Positions 39,976-48,694 of a stretch of 64,000 nucleotides of DNA are shown in pieces; the first letter of the stretch is position 1, and every line of letters begins with the position of its first letter. The stretch lies in assembly GCA_002373505.1 (NCBI GenBank), contig DFKE01000016.1, forward strand, positions 1 to 64,000. Direction: 5' to 3'. A program made the translations under genes and the position numbers. The stretch is from Bacteroidales bacterium UBA3653 (lineage in GTDB: Bacteria > Bacteroidota > Bacteroidia > Bacteroidales > Paludibacteraceae). A model generated the notes under the pieces. The model was given only the letters and a program-made list of their open reading frames with translations, had not been told where the DNA came from and searched no databases.

Positions 39976-40018
39976 TATTTTTTGAACAATGCGTTCGAAA
40001 AATCACTGAAAAAGGGAA

Positions 40019-41374
40019 ATGAAAAGTTTTCAAGAAAGAATAAATGAGACTACGCGCGGTGGCTGGATCCGCGCAGGAATATGGGGAACGCTGTATGTGG
40101 CGTTCGTTATTTGGGTTGCATGGGGCGACTGGAAAAGCCTGGGATGGCTGGCGCTGCTGCCGCTCGTCATTGACATGTTCACCACCAAGTATATTAACTA
40201 CAGCTGGTGGCGCAAATACAAAGACACCAAGCCGGCACTATATACTCTGTTCAGTTGGATAGACGCGATTGTGTTTGCGCTGGTGGCGGTGTATTTCATC
40301 AACCTGTATATCTTCCAGAACTACCAGATTCCGAGTTCGAGTCTGGAGAAGAGTCTGCGTGTGGGCGATTTTCTGTACGTCAGCAAGATGGCTTACGGTG
40401 CACGCGTACCGCAGACTCCGTTGAGCATGCCGCTGGTGCAACACACTATGCCGGAATGGTTAGGCGGCGGAAAGAGTTATCTGGATTGGCCTCATTGGGA
40501 GTACAAGCGTCTCGCAGGCTGGACGAGTCCAAAGAAAGGCGATATCGTGGTGTTCAATTTCCCTGCCGGCGACACGGTATGCACGAAGATGCAGAACCCC
40601 GATTACTACACGCTCAAATATTACTACGGCGAAGGGTTGATCAAGTCGCGCAAGGATGTGTTCGGCGAGATCGTGACGCGTCCTGTGGATAGAAGGGAAA
40701 ATTATGTGAAACGCTGTGTGGGCGAGCCGGGAGACAGTCTGCGTATAATTAACAATGTTGTTTATACGAAATTAAAAATAAGCGATGCCGAATGGCAGCG
40801 TGAACCGGAGAGAGAGGGGTTGCAACTCAATTACCTTGTTCGGACGGACGGACATGTGTTTGGTGCGAAATACCTGGAGAAGATCGGTATCAGCATAGCT
40901 GACCGCGTGCAGGTAGATCCGCAGACATGGCATTTCCCGCTGACGCAAGAGATGAAAGCAGAGCTGGAGAAGAATCCGCATGTGCTCGCTGTAGAAATAG
41001 AGCCGGAGACACAAGGCGGAGCCGTTTATCCGCTGGGGCACAACGAGTGGACACGGGACAACTACGGACCTATTTATATTCCGCGGAAAGGCGATAAGAT
41101 CTTGATTACCGAGGAGAACTACTGGGTCTATAAGCGTATTGCGGAGGCGTATGAGTTCCGACCGATGTGCATCGGCGAGGAATATACGTTCAGCATGGAT
41201 TACTACTGGATGCAAGGCGACAACCGACACAACAGCGCGGACAGCCGTTACTGGGGTTTCGTGCCGGAGGACCATATCGTCGGACGACCTGTGTTCATTT
41301 GGCTGAGTATCGACAAAGACAACCATTCTATTCGTTGGAACCGACTGGGACGTAAAGCAACCGGCAGAGAATGA
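40019..41374 (+). CDS. lepB: signal peptidase I
   Basis: A 451-residue inner-membrane protease that removes signal peptides. Two hydrophobic segments near 18-60 and a third near 78-100 anchor it. Catalytic Ser lies in QIPSSSLEKSL near 105 and the general-base Lys in NYVKRCVGEPGD near 227. YWMQGDNRHNSADSRYWGFV near 400 is conserved box E. It is long, as in other Bacteroidales, because of an insertion between boxes D and E. The end overlaps the next start (ATGA). Confidence 0.95.
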   Translation: MKSFQERINETTRGGWIRAGIWGTLYVAFVIWVAWGDWKSLGWLALLPLVIDMFTTKYINYSWWRKYKDTKPALYTLFSWIDAIVFALVAVYFINLYIFQNYQIPSSSLEKSLRVGDFLYVSKMAYGARVPQTPLSMPLVQHTMPEWLGGGKSYLDWPHWEYKRLAGWTSPKKGDIVVFNFPAGDTVCTKMQNPDYYTLKYYYGEGLIKSRKDVFGEIVTRPVDRRENYVKRCVGEPGDSLRIINNVVYTKLKISDAEWQREPEREGLQLNYLVRTDGHVFGAKYLEKIGISIADRVQVDPQTWHFPLTQEMKAELEKNPHVLAVEIEPETQGGAVYPLGHNEWTRDNYGPIYIPRKGDKILITEENYWVYKRIAEAYEFRPMCIGEEYTFSMDYYWMQGDNRHNSADSRYWGFVPEDHIVGRPVFIWLSIDKDNHSIRWNRLGRKATGRE

Positions 41375-41892
41375 TGGTACTCCCTACTGCATATTTGCCT
41401 CCAAGGTCGTATATGGAGGCGCTGATGAGCGGAACCTGTATGATCGAACAGATGGAGACGTTCGAGAAACAGACGTTCCGTAACCGGGCACTCATCCGCG
41501 ACGCCAAAGGCGAGTTGGTGCGGCTGACCGTACCGGTGAAGAAAGTGGAGCACAAACAGTTGACGCGGGATATAGAGATCAGTTACCAGACACGATGGCA
41601 ACACCAACACTGGATTACGCTCGTAAGTGCCTACCAACACACACCGTATTTCATGTATTTCGCCGACTATCTCAAGCCGTTCTATGAACGGGAGTACAGA
41701 TGGCTGATTGACCTGAACGACGAGATGAATGCGACACTCGCGGCGCTGCTGAAACGGGAAAGACCGACGTTAGTCGAAAGTCAGAAGTCAAAACTCAAAA
41801 GCCGCACAGAGGACTGGAGCGGACAGATTTGGACAGATAAACATCCGTGGCAAACGGAATTGAGCGTGTTAGACACGCTATTTGATGATTGA
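41371..41892 (+). CDS. WbqC-like family protein
   Basis: A 173-residue protein of the WbqC family (PF08889): LPTAYLPPRSYMEAL at the start, QTFRNRALIRDAKGELVRLTVPV near 42, WITLVSAYQHTPYF near 90. Members occur in glycan-assembly gene sets and are suspected glycosyltransferase-like or peptide-bond-forming enzymes without proof. A GTCGAAA-family repeat (VESQKSKLKSRT, 134-145) sits close to the C-terminus. Co-translated with lepB through ATGA. Confidence 0.82.
   Translation: MMVLPTAYLPPRSYMEALMSGTCMIEQMETFEKQTFRNRALIRDAKGELVRLTVPVKKVEHKQLTRDIEISYQTRWQHQHWITLVSAYQHTPYFMYFADYLKPFYEREYRWLIDLNDEMNATLAALLKRERPTLVESQKSKLKSRTEDWSGQIWTDKHPWQTELSVLDTLFDD
41770..41804. repeat. in-frame GTCGAAA/GTCAAAA repeat in the wbqC-like gene
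   Basis: Peptide VESQKSKLKS. Confidence 0.85.
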
Positions 41893-41895
41893 GAA

Positions 41896-42918
41896 ATGAA
41901 AGATATTGACTGGAGTAAATTAGGATTTCATTATACCGAACCGGACTATATTGTCCGCTCGGCATATCATGACGGCAAATGGGAAGAACCGTACGCGACC
42001 CAAGACAAGTTCTTGCATTTGCATGTATCCGCCACTTGTCTGCAATACGGACAGGAGGCATTCGAAGGACTGAAAGCGTTCCGCGGAGTGGACGGTAAGA
42101 TCCGTATCTTCCGCTGGAGGGAGAATGCGCGCCGGATGGCGAAGAGCGCAGAGGGGCTGTATATGGCTCCTGTGCCGGAGGAGATCTTCGGCAAAGCGAT
42201 TCACTTGGCATTGGAGAAGAACATGGATTTTGTACCGCCATACGGAACCGGTGCAACATTGTATTTCCGGCCGCTGCTGATAGGTACGACCCCGCGTCTG
42301 GGTGTAGGTCCGGGACGGGATTTCGAGTTCATCGTCATCCCTTCGCCTATCGGACCTTACTATCCCGGTAAGTTCCATTGCACGACGTTTGTAGTGAACC
42401 GGCATGTGGACAGGGCGGCACCGTTTGGAACGGGCACCTTCAAGGTAGGCGGCAACTATGCTTCGTCTTTCCGCGCTACCGAACCGGCGCATGCGCAAGG
42501 AATGGACTGTCTGTTCCTAGACGCGCGCTACCACAGGTATATCGATGAGTGTAGTGCGGCGAATTTTATTGGGATAAAGTCGAAAGACCAGATTGAGTAT
42601 CTGACCCCGCGGAGCAGTGCTATTCTGCCAAGTATCACGAACGACAGTCTGATGACTCTGGCACGCGAGAAAGGCTACAAAGTGACACGCCGGCATATCC
42701 GTCTGGAGGAGTTGGCTCAGATGCAGGAAGCCGCAGCGTGCGGCACTGCGTGCGTCATCAGCCCGATAGACAAAGTGATTGACCCTGAGAACAACAAAGT
42801 TTATTCGTTCGGAGCCGAACCGGGTCCTATACTGACGGACCTTTACCGCTCACTGAAAGATATACAGTACGGACGGGCGGAAGACAAACACGGGTGGTGC
42901 GAGGTAATTGAGAATTGA
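41896..42918 (+). CDS. ilvE: branched-chain amino-acid aminotransferase
   Basis: A 340-residue PLP enzyme that transfers amino groups to and from Leu, Ile and Val. The fold IV signature is present: FKVGGNYASSFRA near 178 with the PLP Lys in FKVGGNY, and LDARYHRYIDECSAANFIGI near 206. Substrate-binding YGQEAFEGLKAFRG near 52 is typical of the larger class II bacterial type. Three bases separate it from the WbqC-like gene, so the genes are co-transcribed. No repeat insertion. Confidence 0.95.
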   Translation: MKDIDWSKLGFHYTEPDYIVRSAYHDGKWEEPYATQDKFLHLHVSATCLQYGQEAFEGLKAFRGVDGKIRIFRWRENARRMAKSAEGLYMAPVPEEIFGKAIHLALEKNMDFVPPYGTGATLYFRPLLIGTTPRLGVGPGRDFEFIVIPSPIGPYYPGKFHCTTFVVNRHVDRAAPFGTGTFKVGGNYASSFRATEPAHAQGMDCLFLDARYHRYIDECSAANFIGIKSKDQIEYLTPRSSAILPSITNDSLMTLAREKGYKVTRRHIRLEELAQMQEAAACGTACVISPIDKVIDPENNKVYSFGAEPGPILTDLYRSLKDIQYGRAEDKHGWCEVIEN

Positions 42919-42946
42919 GAATTGAAAATTCAAATTAAAAATTATA
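42916..42946. repeat. intergenic heptamer repeat (GAGAATT and AATTAAA units)
   Basis: Begins inside the last codons and stop of ilvE (Val-Ile-Glu-Asn) and ends near the next start codon. Confidence 0.8.
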
Positions 42947-42950
42947 TATT

Positions 42951-44489
42951 ATGTTTAAGAATCAACCCAAAGGATTGTTCGCGTTGGCTTTAGCCAACAC
43001 AGGCGAGCGTTTCGGCTACTACACGATGTTAGCCGTATTCGCGCTTTTCTTGCGCGCTAATTTCGGTCTGTCGGCTTCGGCAGCCGGTGCTATTTACTCC
43101 ACGTTCCTTGCGTTCGTTTATTTCCTGCCGCTGATCGGTGGTATAGTAGCTGACAAAATCGGTTACGGCAAATGCGTGACGATAGGTATTATTATCATGT
43201 TTCTGGGCTATGTGCTGCTCGCTATCCCGATGGGAGGCGTGGAATACGGCAGTACGGCAGTAGCGATGGCAGGCATGATAGGTGCGTTGGTACTCATCAG
43301 TTTCGGAACAGGTCTTTTCAAAGGTAACCTGCAAGTGATGGTAGGTAATCTGTATGACGATCCGCAGTACGCAGACCGTCGCGACGCCGCTTTCTCGCTG
43401 TTCTATATGGCAATCAACATCGGCGCTATGTTTGCTCCTACGGCGGCCGTGAAAATCATGGACTGGGCACAGAGTTCGCTGGGCGTGAGCGTCAATGACA
43501 GTTACCATTTCGCGTTCGCAGTAGCGTGCGCTTCGCTTATTCTTAGTATCGCTATCTACTACGCTTGCCGTCCTTGGTTCAAGCATGTAGAGAACACCGC
43601 CAAACAGGCAGCAGCAAGCGGTCAGAAGGTAGAGGAACTGACACCGGAGCAGACCAAGAAACGTATTGTGGCGCTGTGTCTGGTGTTCGCGGTAGTGCTG
43701 TTCTTCTGGATGGCGTTCCACCAGAACGGTCTGACGCTGACCTATTTCGCCAATGAGTTTGTGAACCCTGTAGTGACCGGCGTTCAGACGATGGCATTCG
43801 ACATCATCAATCTGGTATTGGTAGCAATCCTCGTGTATGCGCTGTTCGGTATCTTCGGCGAAGGGACGAAGAAAGCAAAGATGATCTGGAGCTGCGTAGG
43901 AATCGCTGTATTGGGTGCGCTGGCATACAAGTATATCAGCCATCCGGCAGAGATCGGTATCTCCGCTCCTATCTTCCAGCAGTTCAACCCGTTCTACGTA
44001 GTAGCCCTGACGCCGGTAAGCATGGCCATCTTCGGCGCGCTGGCAAAGAAAGGCAAAGAGCCTTCTGCACCGCGTAAGATCGCTTACGGTATGTTAGTCG
44101 CAGCCGCAGCATACGCCGTGATGGCGTTCTGCTCAATCGGTCTGCTGACTCCGGCAGAGCAAGAACTGGCACGCGTGACAGGAAACGGCACGTTCGTTAA
44201 TTCCAATGTGCTGATCCTTACCTATCTGGTACTTACTTTCGGCGAGTTGCTGCTCAGCCCGATGGGTATCTCGTTTGTGAGCAAGGTTGCTCCTCCTCAA
44301 TACAAAGGAATGATGATGGGCGGCTGGTTCGTAGCTACCGCATTAGGCAATTTCCTGGTTTCCGTAGGCGGTTTCCTCTGGGGCAGTCTGCCGCTGTGGC
44401 TCGTATGGAGCGTGTTTATCGGTGTATGTCTGATTGCAGCGATCTTTATGTTCGCTATGATGGGCAAACTGGAAGACGCAACGAAGTAA
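42951..44489 (+). CDS. POT-family proton-coupled peptide transporter
   Basis: A 512-residue transporter with about 14 membrane helices. Family motifs: LANTGERFGYYTMLAVFALFL (in part) with the ExxER-type helix 1, GGIVADKIGYG near 63, and FSLFYMAINIGAMFAP near 147. It imports di- and tripeptides into the cytosol. The gene stands alone between repeat-filled gaps. No repeats are inserted in its reading frame. Confidence 0.93.
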   Translation: MFKNQPKGLFALALANTGERFGYYTMLAVFALFLRANFGLSASAAGAIYSTFLAFVYFLPLIGGIVADKIGYGKCVTIGIIIMFLGYVLLAIPMGGVEYGSTAVAMAGMIGALVLISFGTGLFKGNLQVMVGNLYDDPQYADRRDAAFSLFYMAINIGAMFAPTAAVKIMDWAQSSLGVSVNDSYHFAFAVACASLILSIAIYYACRPWFKHVENTAKQAAASGQKVEELTPEQTKKRIVALCLVFAVVLFFWMAFHQNGLTLTYFANEFVNPVVTGVQTMAFDIINLVLVAILVYALFGIFGEGTKKAKMIWSCVGIAVLGALAYKYISHPAEIGISAPIFQQFNPFYVVALTPVSMAIFGALAKKGKEPSAPRKIAYGMLVAAAAYAVMAFCSIGLLTPAEQELARVTGNGTFVNSNVLILTYLVLTFGELLLSPMGISFVSKVAPPQYKGMMMGGWFVATALGNFLVSVGGFLWGSLPLWLVWSVFIGVCLIAAIFMFAMMGKLEDATK

Positions 44490-44525
44490 TGTACGAAGGA
44501 CAAATGTCGAAAGTCGAAAGTCGAA
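44490..44525. repeat. intergenic GTACGAAGG and GTCGAAA repeats
   Basis: Both families side by side between the peptide transporter and the coiled-coil gene. Confidence 0.85.
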
Positions 44526-44529
44526 AGCA

Positions 44530-45111
44530 ATGGAAGAAGTAATCAAATATTTTGAAGGACTTGAGGAACGTATAGCCACTCTGGAAGCAGAGTTGGCTTC
44601 CCTCGAGGCTGAAATAGACGAACTCAAGAGTCGTCCTGCTCCCGAACCTCAAGTAGTGGAGAAGGTGGTAGAGAAAATCGTAGAGAAACCGGTAGAGGTG
44701 ATCAAAGAGGTGGTAGTAGAAAAGCCGGTTGTAGTAGCTGCTCCCGTCGTTCCGGAGAAACCGGAAGAGCCGGAAACCATCCAGGAAGAACCCGTAGCAG
44801 AAGAGCCGGTAAAGGAAGAACCGGTGAAGGAAGATCCTGTACCTGCGAAAGAAGAGGTGGCATCACCGAAGGCGGCTGTCTATGGCAAAGCCGTAGATGA
44901 TATCCGTCAGGCTATATCGCTGGGTGACCGGTTCCTATATCAACGCGAACTCTTCAACCAGAATGCCGAGCTGATGCAAAAGACGCTGACGGAGTTGAAT
45001 GAACTGGGTTCGTTCGACGAGGCCATCCAATACATCAGCCGCTTCGGTTGGGACACAGAGAGTAACAGTTACCAGCAGTTCATCGTAGCGCTGCATCGCA
45101 GGTTCGGCTAA
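44530..45111 (+). CDS. coiled-coil/low-complexity protein with a conserved Bacteroidota C-terminal domain
   Basis: A 193-residue soluble protein in three parts: a coiled coil (residues 1-38, EGLEERIATLEAELASLE), a Pro/Glu/Val/Lys linker of short degenerate repeats (40-112, EEPVKEEPVKEDPV) and a helical C-terminal domain (113-193, AISLGDRFLYQRELF, FDEAIQYISRFGWD). The last part resembles a domain seen in other Bacteroidota hypothetical proteins. No enzyme motif. It might bridge two partners by its stiff linker; function is otherwise unknown. Confidence 0.65.
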   Translation: MEEVIKYFEGLEERIATLEAELASLEAEIDELKSRPAPEPQVVEKVVEKIVEKPVEVIKEVVVEKPVVVAAPVVPEKPEEPETIQEEPVAEEPVKEEPVKEDPVPAKEEVASPKAAVYGKAVDDIRQAISLGDRFLYQRELFNQNAELMQKTLTELNELGSFDEAIQYISRFGWDTESNSYQQFIVALHRRFG

Positions 45112-45112
45112 A

Positions 45113-45136
45113 CCGTTAAGATGTTAAGTTGTTAAG
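45113..45136. repeat. intergenic TTAAGATG/TTAAGTTG repeat
   Basis: Eight- to nine-base units lead into the start codon of rsmI. Confidence 0.75.
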
Positions 45137-45802
45137 ATGTTATACATCGTTCCTACACCGGTTGGTAATCTGCAGGACATTACGTTCCGCGCCATCGAGG
45201 TGCTGAAATCAGTTGATCTGATTCTTGCAGAAGACACACGCACCAGCGGCGTGCTGCTGCAGCATTATGACATTCATACGCCGCTCAAGAGCCACCATAA
45301 GTTCAACGAGCATGAGACCTCGGCGGATATTGTAGAGCGGCTGAAGGCGGGTGCTAACATTGCCTTGATCAGCGATGCCGGAACACCGGCTATCAGCGAT
45401 CCGGGATTCTTTCTGGTGCGCGCTGCCGCCGAAGCGGATATTGAGATCCAGACCCTCCCCGGTGCAACGGCTTTCGTACCTGCATTAGTGGACAGCGGGC
45501 TGCCGAACAACCATTTCTATTTCGAGGGATTCCTGCCGCAGAAGAAAGGCCGGCAGACGAGGTTGCAGTACCTCGCGGCACTGGACCAGACATTCATCGT
45601 CTACGAGTCGCCGTTCCGGCTGGTGAAGACGCTGGAACAGCTGGCAGCCGTGTGCGGCGAGGAACGCAAAGCGAGTGTGACGCGCGAGATCAGCAAGATC
45701 CACGAAGAGACCATAAGAGGTTCGCTGGCGGAACTGATTGCCCGTTTCACCGCCACACCGCCGAAAGGTGAGATTGTCATCTGTGTTGCCGGCAAGGATT
45801 GA
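45137..45802 (+). CDS. rsmI: 16S rRNA (cytidine-1402 2'-O) methyltransferase
   Basis: A 221-residue SAM-dependent tetrapyrrole-methylase-fold enzyme that methylates C1402 of 16S rRNA. MLYIVPTPVGNLQDITFRA is the family start, followed by LILAEDTRTSGVLL, LISDAGTPAISDPG near 76, and YFEGFLPQKKGRQTRL near 130. Length is normal and no repeat is inserted. Confidence 0.95.
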   Translation: MLYIVPTPVGNLQDITFRAIEVLKSVDLILAEDTRTSGVLLQHYDIHTPLKSHHKFNEHETSADIVERLKAGANIALISDAGTPAISDPGFFLVRAAAEADIEIQTLPGATAFVPALVDSGLPNNHFYFEGFLPQKKGRQTRLQYLAALDQTFIVYESPFRLVKTLEQLAAVCGEERKASVTREISKIHEETIRGSLAELIARFTATPPKGEIVICVAGKD

Positions 45803-45835
45803 AATGAACAAATGGTAAATGATAAAATGGCAAAT
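45803..45835. repeat. AAATGGT repeat covering the start of the flippase gene
   Basis: AAATGAAC, AAATGGT, AAATGAT, AAATGGC units; the ATG and the first codons (MVNDKMAN) of the flippase are repeat sequence. Confidence 0.85.
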
Positions 45836-47284
45836 AGCTCGATGAAATCATTGGCGAAGGACACCGTCATCTACGGTGCCAGTTCGATAATAGGTAAGTT
45901 TCTGAACTACCTGTTAGTGCCGCTGTACACCTACGCGCTCGCTCGCACATCGGATTATGGTATTGTGACCAATATCTATGCCTGGACGGCATTGCTGCTG
46001 GTCATCCTGACCTATGGCATGGAGACGGGCTTCTTCCGTTTCGTCAATAGAGAGGATTACGACCCAAAGAGCGTCTATAAGACCGCTTTCATGACCCTGC
46101 TGTGCTCCAGCGCGGTGTTCACCATGCTGGTCGTCGTTTTCCATCAGCCCATAGCGAATGTGCTGGGGTATGCCGATCATTCGGAGTTTGTAGAGATGAT
46201 GTTTGCCACGGTAGCGGTGGATGCTTTTGCGAGCATTCCGTTTGCCTATCTGCGATACCAGAAAAAGCCGATACGTTTTGCGGCATTAAAACTGCTGTTC
46301 GTCATTCTGAATATCGGTTTCAACTTGCTTTTCCTGGTCGTGCTCGGCAAGAATGACGTATTCTATATCTTCCTCAGCAATATCTTAGCAACCCTGATTC
46401 AGACCGTCTGTCTGTTACCGATGACATTACCGAGAGGCGGACAATTCAGCGTGCCGGTACTAAAAGAAATGCTCCGCTATTCGCTGCCGCTATTGGTTTT
46501 AGGCGTAGCGGGGATCATGAACCAGACTCTGGACCGCATTCTTTTCCCCTATTTATATACAGGGTCCGATGCACAGGCGCAGTTGGGTATTTACGGTGCA
46601 TGCTTCAAGGTGGCGATGGTGATGATGATGTTCACCCAGGCTTTCCGCTATGCGTACGAACCGTTTGTGTTCGCCAAGCATAAGGACCGTCAATCCGTAG
46701 AGGCGTATGCCGACGCAATGAAATACTATATCATCTTCTCGTATCTCATTCTGTTAGGCGTGGTCTTCTATCTGGATATCTTCCGGTATATTGTATCCCC
46801 GGCCTATTGGGAGGGTCTGAAGATCGTGCCGGTTGTGCTATGGACGTATGTTTTCCAAGGGATTTATTTCAACCTCAGTTTCTGGTACAAGCTGACGGAC
46901 GAGACCAAATGGGGAGCCTATTTCTCGCTCATCGGTCTGGCTATCACTCTGGTCATACAGATCGTAGGTGTGCCGGTCATCGGATATTGGGCAAGTTGCG
47001 GAAGCAGTCTGATATGCTATTTCGTAATCATGCTGCTGTCCTATTTCATCGGTCAGAAGAAAGCGCCTGTACCTTACGACATGAAACGTATCGGCGGCTA
47101 TACGGCACTGACGATCGGTCTGCTGGCTGTTTATTATGCATTACGGCTCTATTATATCAGCAATATGTGGGTAATGATGGGAATAGGGACACTCCTCATT
47201 GCCTTGTATCTCTTCGTAATGACCCGGCAGGATTTTCCGCTCTCCGGACTACCGGTAGTGGGAAAATATTTCAAGAGAAATTAA
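45812..47284 (+). CDS. oligosaccharide flippase (MATE/Wzx superfamily), first copy
   Basis: A 490-residue polytopic membrane protein with about 12-14 helices. SLAKDTVIYGASSIIGKFLNYLLVPLYT is the typical start of polysaccharide flippases, and LPLLVLGVAGIMNQTLDRILFPYL near 228 the mid-protein signature. It moves lipid-linked glycans across the inner membrane. The true start may be the later Met at residue 11 (MKSLAKD), because the first ten residues come from the repeat. A second, different flippase gene lies at 49975. Confidence 0.88.
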   Translation: MVNDKMANSSMKSLAKDTVIYGASSIIGKFLNYLLVPLYTYALARTSDYGIVTNIYAWTALLLVILTYGMETGFFRFVNREDYDPKSVYKTAFMTLLCSSAVFTMLVVVFHQPIANVLGYADHSEFVEMMFATVAVDAFASIPFAYLRYQKKPIRFAALKLLFVILNIGFNLLFLVVLGKNDVFYIFLSNILATLIQTVCLLPMTLPRGGQFSVPVLKEMLRYSLPLLVLGVAGIMNQTLDRILFPYLYTGSDAQAQLGIYGACFKVAMVMMMFTQAFRYAYEPFVFAKHKDRQSVEAYADAMKYYIIFSYLILLGVVFYLDIFRYIVSPAYWEGLKIVPVVLWTYVFQGIYFNLSFWYKLTDETKWGAYFSLIGLAITLVIQIVGVPVIGYWASCGSSLICYFVIMLLSYFIGQKKAPVPYDMKRIGGYTALTIGLLAVYYALRLYYISNMWVMMGIGTLLIALYLFVMTRQDFPLSGLPVVGKYFKRN

Positions 47285-47312
47285 AAATTAGAAATTAAAA
47301 ATTATAAATTAT
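47285..47312. repeat. intergenic heptamer repeat (AATTAAAA/AATTATAA units)
   Basis: Fills the gap between the flippase stop codon and the ribE start. Confidence 0.8.
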
Positions 47313-47316
47313 AAAG

Positions 47317-47961
47317 ATGTTTTCAGGAATAGTAGAAACCATGGCTCAGGTCGTAAAGGTAGAGACCGAGCAAACGAATAAACATTTCACGCTCCGCAAT
47401 CCTTTCGGCGAAGCGCTCAGTATTGACCAGTCCATCGCCCATAACGGCGTGTGCCTCACGGTCGTAAAGACAAATGACCAAATGGTAAATGGCGAAATGG
47501 TAAATGTCTATACCGTTACCGCCATGCAGGAGACACTCCGGCTGACTAATCTGGATCTGCTCAAAGAGGGCGACTGGGTGAACGTAGAGCGGTCGATGAT
47601 GATGGGCGGACGTCTGGACGGGCATATCGTACAGGGCCACGTGGACCAGAAAGCCGTTTGTATAGAAGCGAAAGAGACCGACGGCAGCTGGTATTACCGA
47701 TTTGAGTACGACTCGAACAAAGAGATGGTAGAGCGCGGTTATTTCTGCGTGGACAAGGGATCGGTTTGTATCAACGGTGTCAGTCTGACCGTCTGTGAAC
47801 CGGATGTGAAGGGCGACAAAGGGTACGTGTCTGTTTGTATCATTCCTTACACCCACGAGGAAACGAACTTCAAATATATCAAGGTAGGAACGGTAGTGAA
47901 TATCGAGTTTGACATCCTTGGCAAATACATCTCCCGCTATGCGGCGATACTGAATAAATGA
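47317..47961 (+). CDS. ribE: riboflavin synthase, alpha subunit
   Basis: A 214-residue enzyme that converts two 6,7-dimethyl-8-ribityllumazine molecules to riboflavin. It has two lumazine-binding barrels: MFSGIVETMAQVV with SIAHNGVCLTVV in the first half, and GHIVQGHVDQKAV with GSVCINGVSLTV in the second, ending in FDILGKYISR. The AAATGGT repeat adds NDQMVNGEMVN at residues 52-64, in the loop just after the first barrel's conserved NGVCLTV strand. Confidence 0.95.
   Translation: MFSGIVETMAQVVKVETEQTNKHFTLRNPFGEALSIDQSIAHNGVCLTVVKTNDQMVNGEMVNVYTVTAMQETLRLTNLDLLKEGDWVNVERSMMMGGRLDGHIVQGHVDQKAVCIEAKETDGSWYYRFEYDSNKEMVERGYFCVDKGSVCINGVSLTVCEPDVKGDKGYVSVCIIPYTHEETNFKYIKVGTVVNIEFDILGKYISRYAAILNK
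47470..47509. repeat. in-frame AAATGGT repeat in ribE
   Basis: Peptide TNDQMVNGEMVNV. Confidence 0.9.
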
Positions 47962-47992
47962 ACAAATTGTAAATGATTAAATAGTAAATGTT
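47961..47992. repeat. intergenic AAATTGT/AAATGAT repeat
   Basis: Heptamer units between ribE and the FKBP gene. Confidence 0.8.
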
Positions 47993-47995
47993 TTT

Positions 47996-48580
47996 ATGGA
48001 CAAAATCAGTTATGCATTAGGCCTTTCAATGGGTCAGAATCTGATGAGCAGCGGCGTAGAGAGCCTGAATTATCAAGACTTGGCAGCCGGTATCGAAGAC
48101 GTGCTCACCAAACAGCAGCCGAAGATCAGTTATCAAGAGGCTCAACAAGTATTAAACCAGTTCTTCCAGGAGTTGGAAGCCAAAGTAGCCGGCGCTGCGA
48201 AGGCTGAGGGCGAGAAATTCCTTGCCGAGAACGCCAAGCGCGAAGGTGTCAAAGTGACCGCCAGCGGTTTGCAGTACGAGATATTGGAGCCGTCGCTGGG
48301 TCAGAAGCCTAAAGCGACCGACACCGTGCGTGTTCATTATGAAGGAACACTGATTGACGGTACGGTCTTCGATAGTTCCTATCGCCGCGGCGAGTCGATC
48401 ACCTTCCCGCTGAACGGTGTGATCGCCGGATGGACGGAAGGACTACAGTTGATGTCTATCGGTTCGAAATACAAATTCTTCATTCCGTACAATCTGGCAT
48501 ACGGCGAGCGCGGTGCAGGCCAGTCTATACCGCCATACGCAGCGCTGATCTTCACGGTAGAGTTACTGGGTATCGAATAA
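47996..48580 (+). CDS. FKBP-type peptidyl-prolyl isomerase, cytosolic
   Basis: A 194-residue isomerase of the FklB/FkpA type. Residues 1-75 form the helical dimerisation arm (SYALGLSMGQNL); 85-194 the FKBP domain (VRVHYEGTLIDGTVFDSS, GVIAGWTEGLQLM, IPYNLAYGERG, IPPYAALIFTVELL). It speeds prolyl-bond rotation during folding. No signal peptide, unlike the next gene, so this copy works in the cytosol. The C-terminal domains of the two copies are close relatives. Confidence 0.93.
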   Translation: MDKISYALGLSMGQNLMSSGVESLNYQDLAAGIEDVLTKQQPKISYQEAQQVLNQFFQELEAKVAGAAKAEGEKFLAENAKREGVKVTASGLQYEILEPSLGQKPKATDTVRVHYEGTLIDGTVFDSSYRRGESITFPLNGVIAGWTEGLQLMSIGSKYKFFIPYNLAYGERGAGQSIPPYAALIFTVELLGIE

Positions 48581-48603
48581 ACCGTTTCCCGTACTAGCAA
48601 CTT

Positions 48604-48640
48604 ACGAGACACATACGAGACACATACGGGACGATAGATC
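48604..48640 (+). repeat. 11-base tandem array (ACGAGACACAT units)
   Basis: Two exact and one degenerate unit, 24 bases after the stop codon of the first FKBP gene. Confidence 0.9.
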
Positions 48641-48694
48641 CGACGGGATACCGTAATTTTTTAAAGTACATAACACATAATAAAAAGACTACAA

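Noticed and set aside
40760..40785. AATTAAAA-like repeat in lepB
   Set aside because: Only one or two units are present (YTKLKIS), too few to separate from native sequence.
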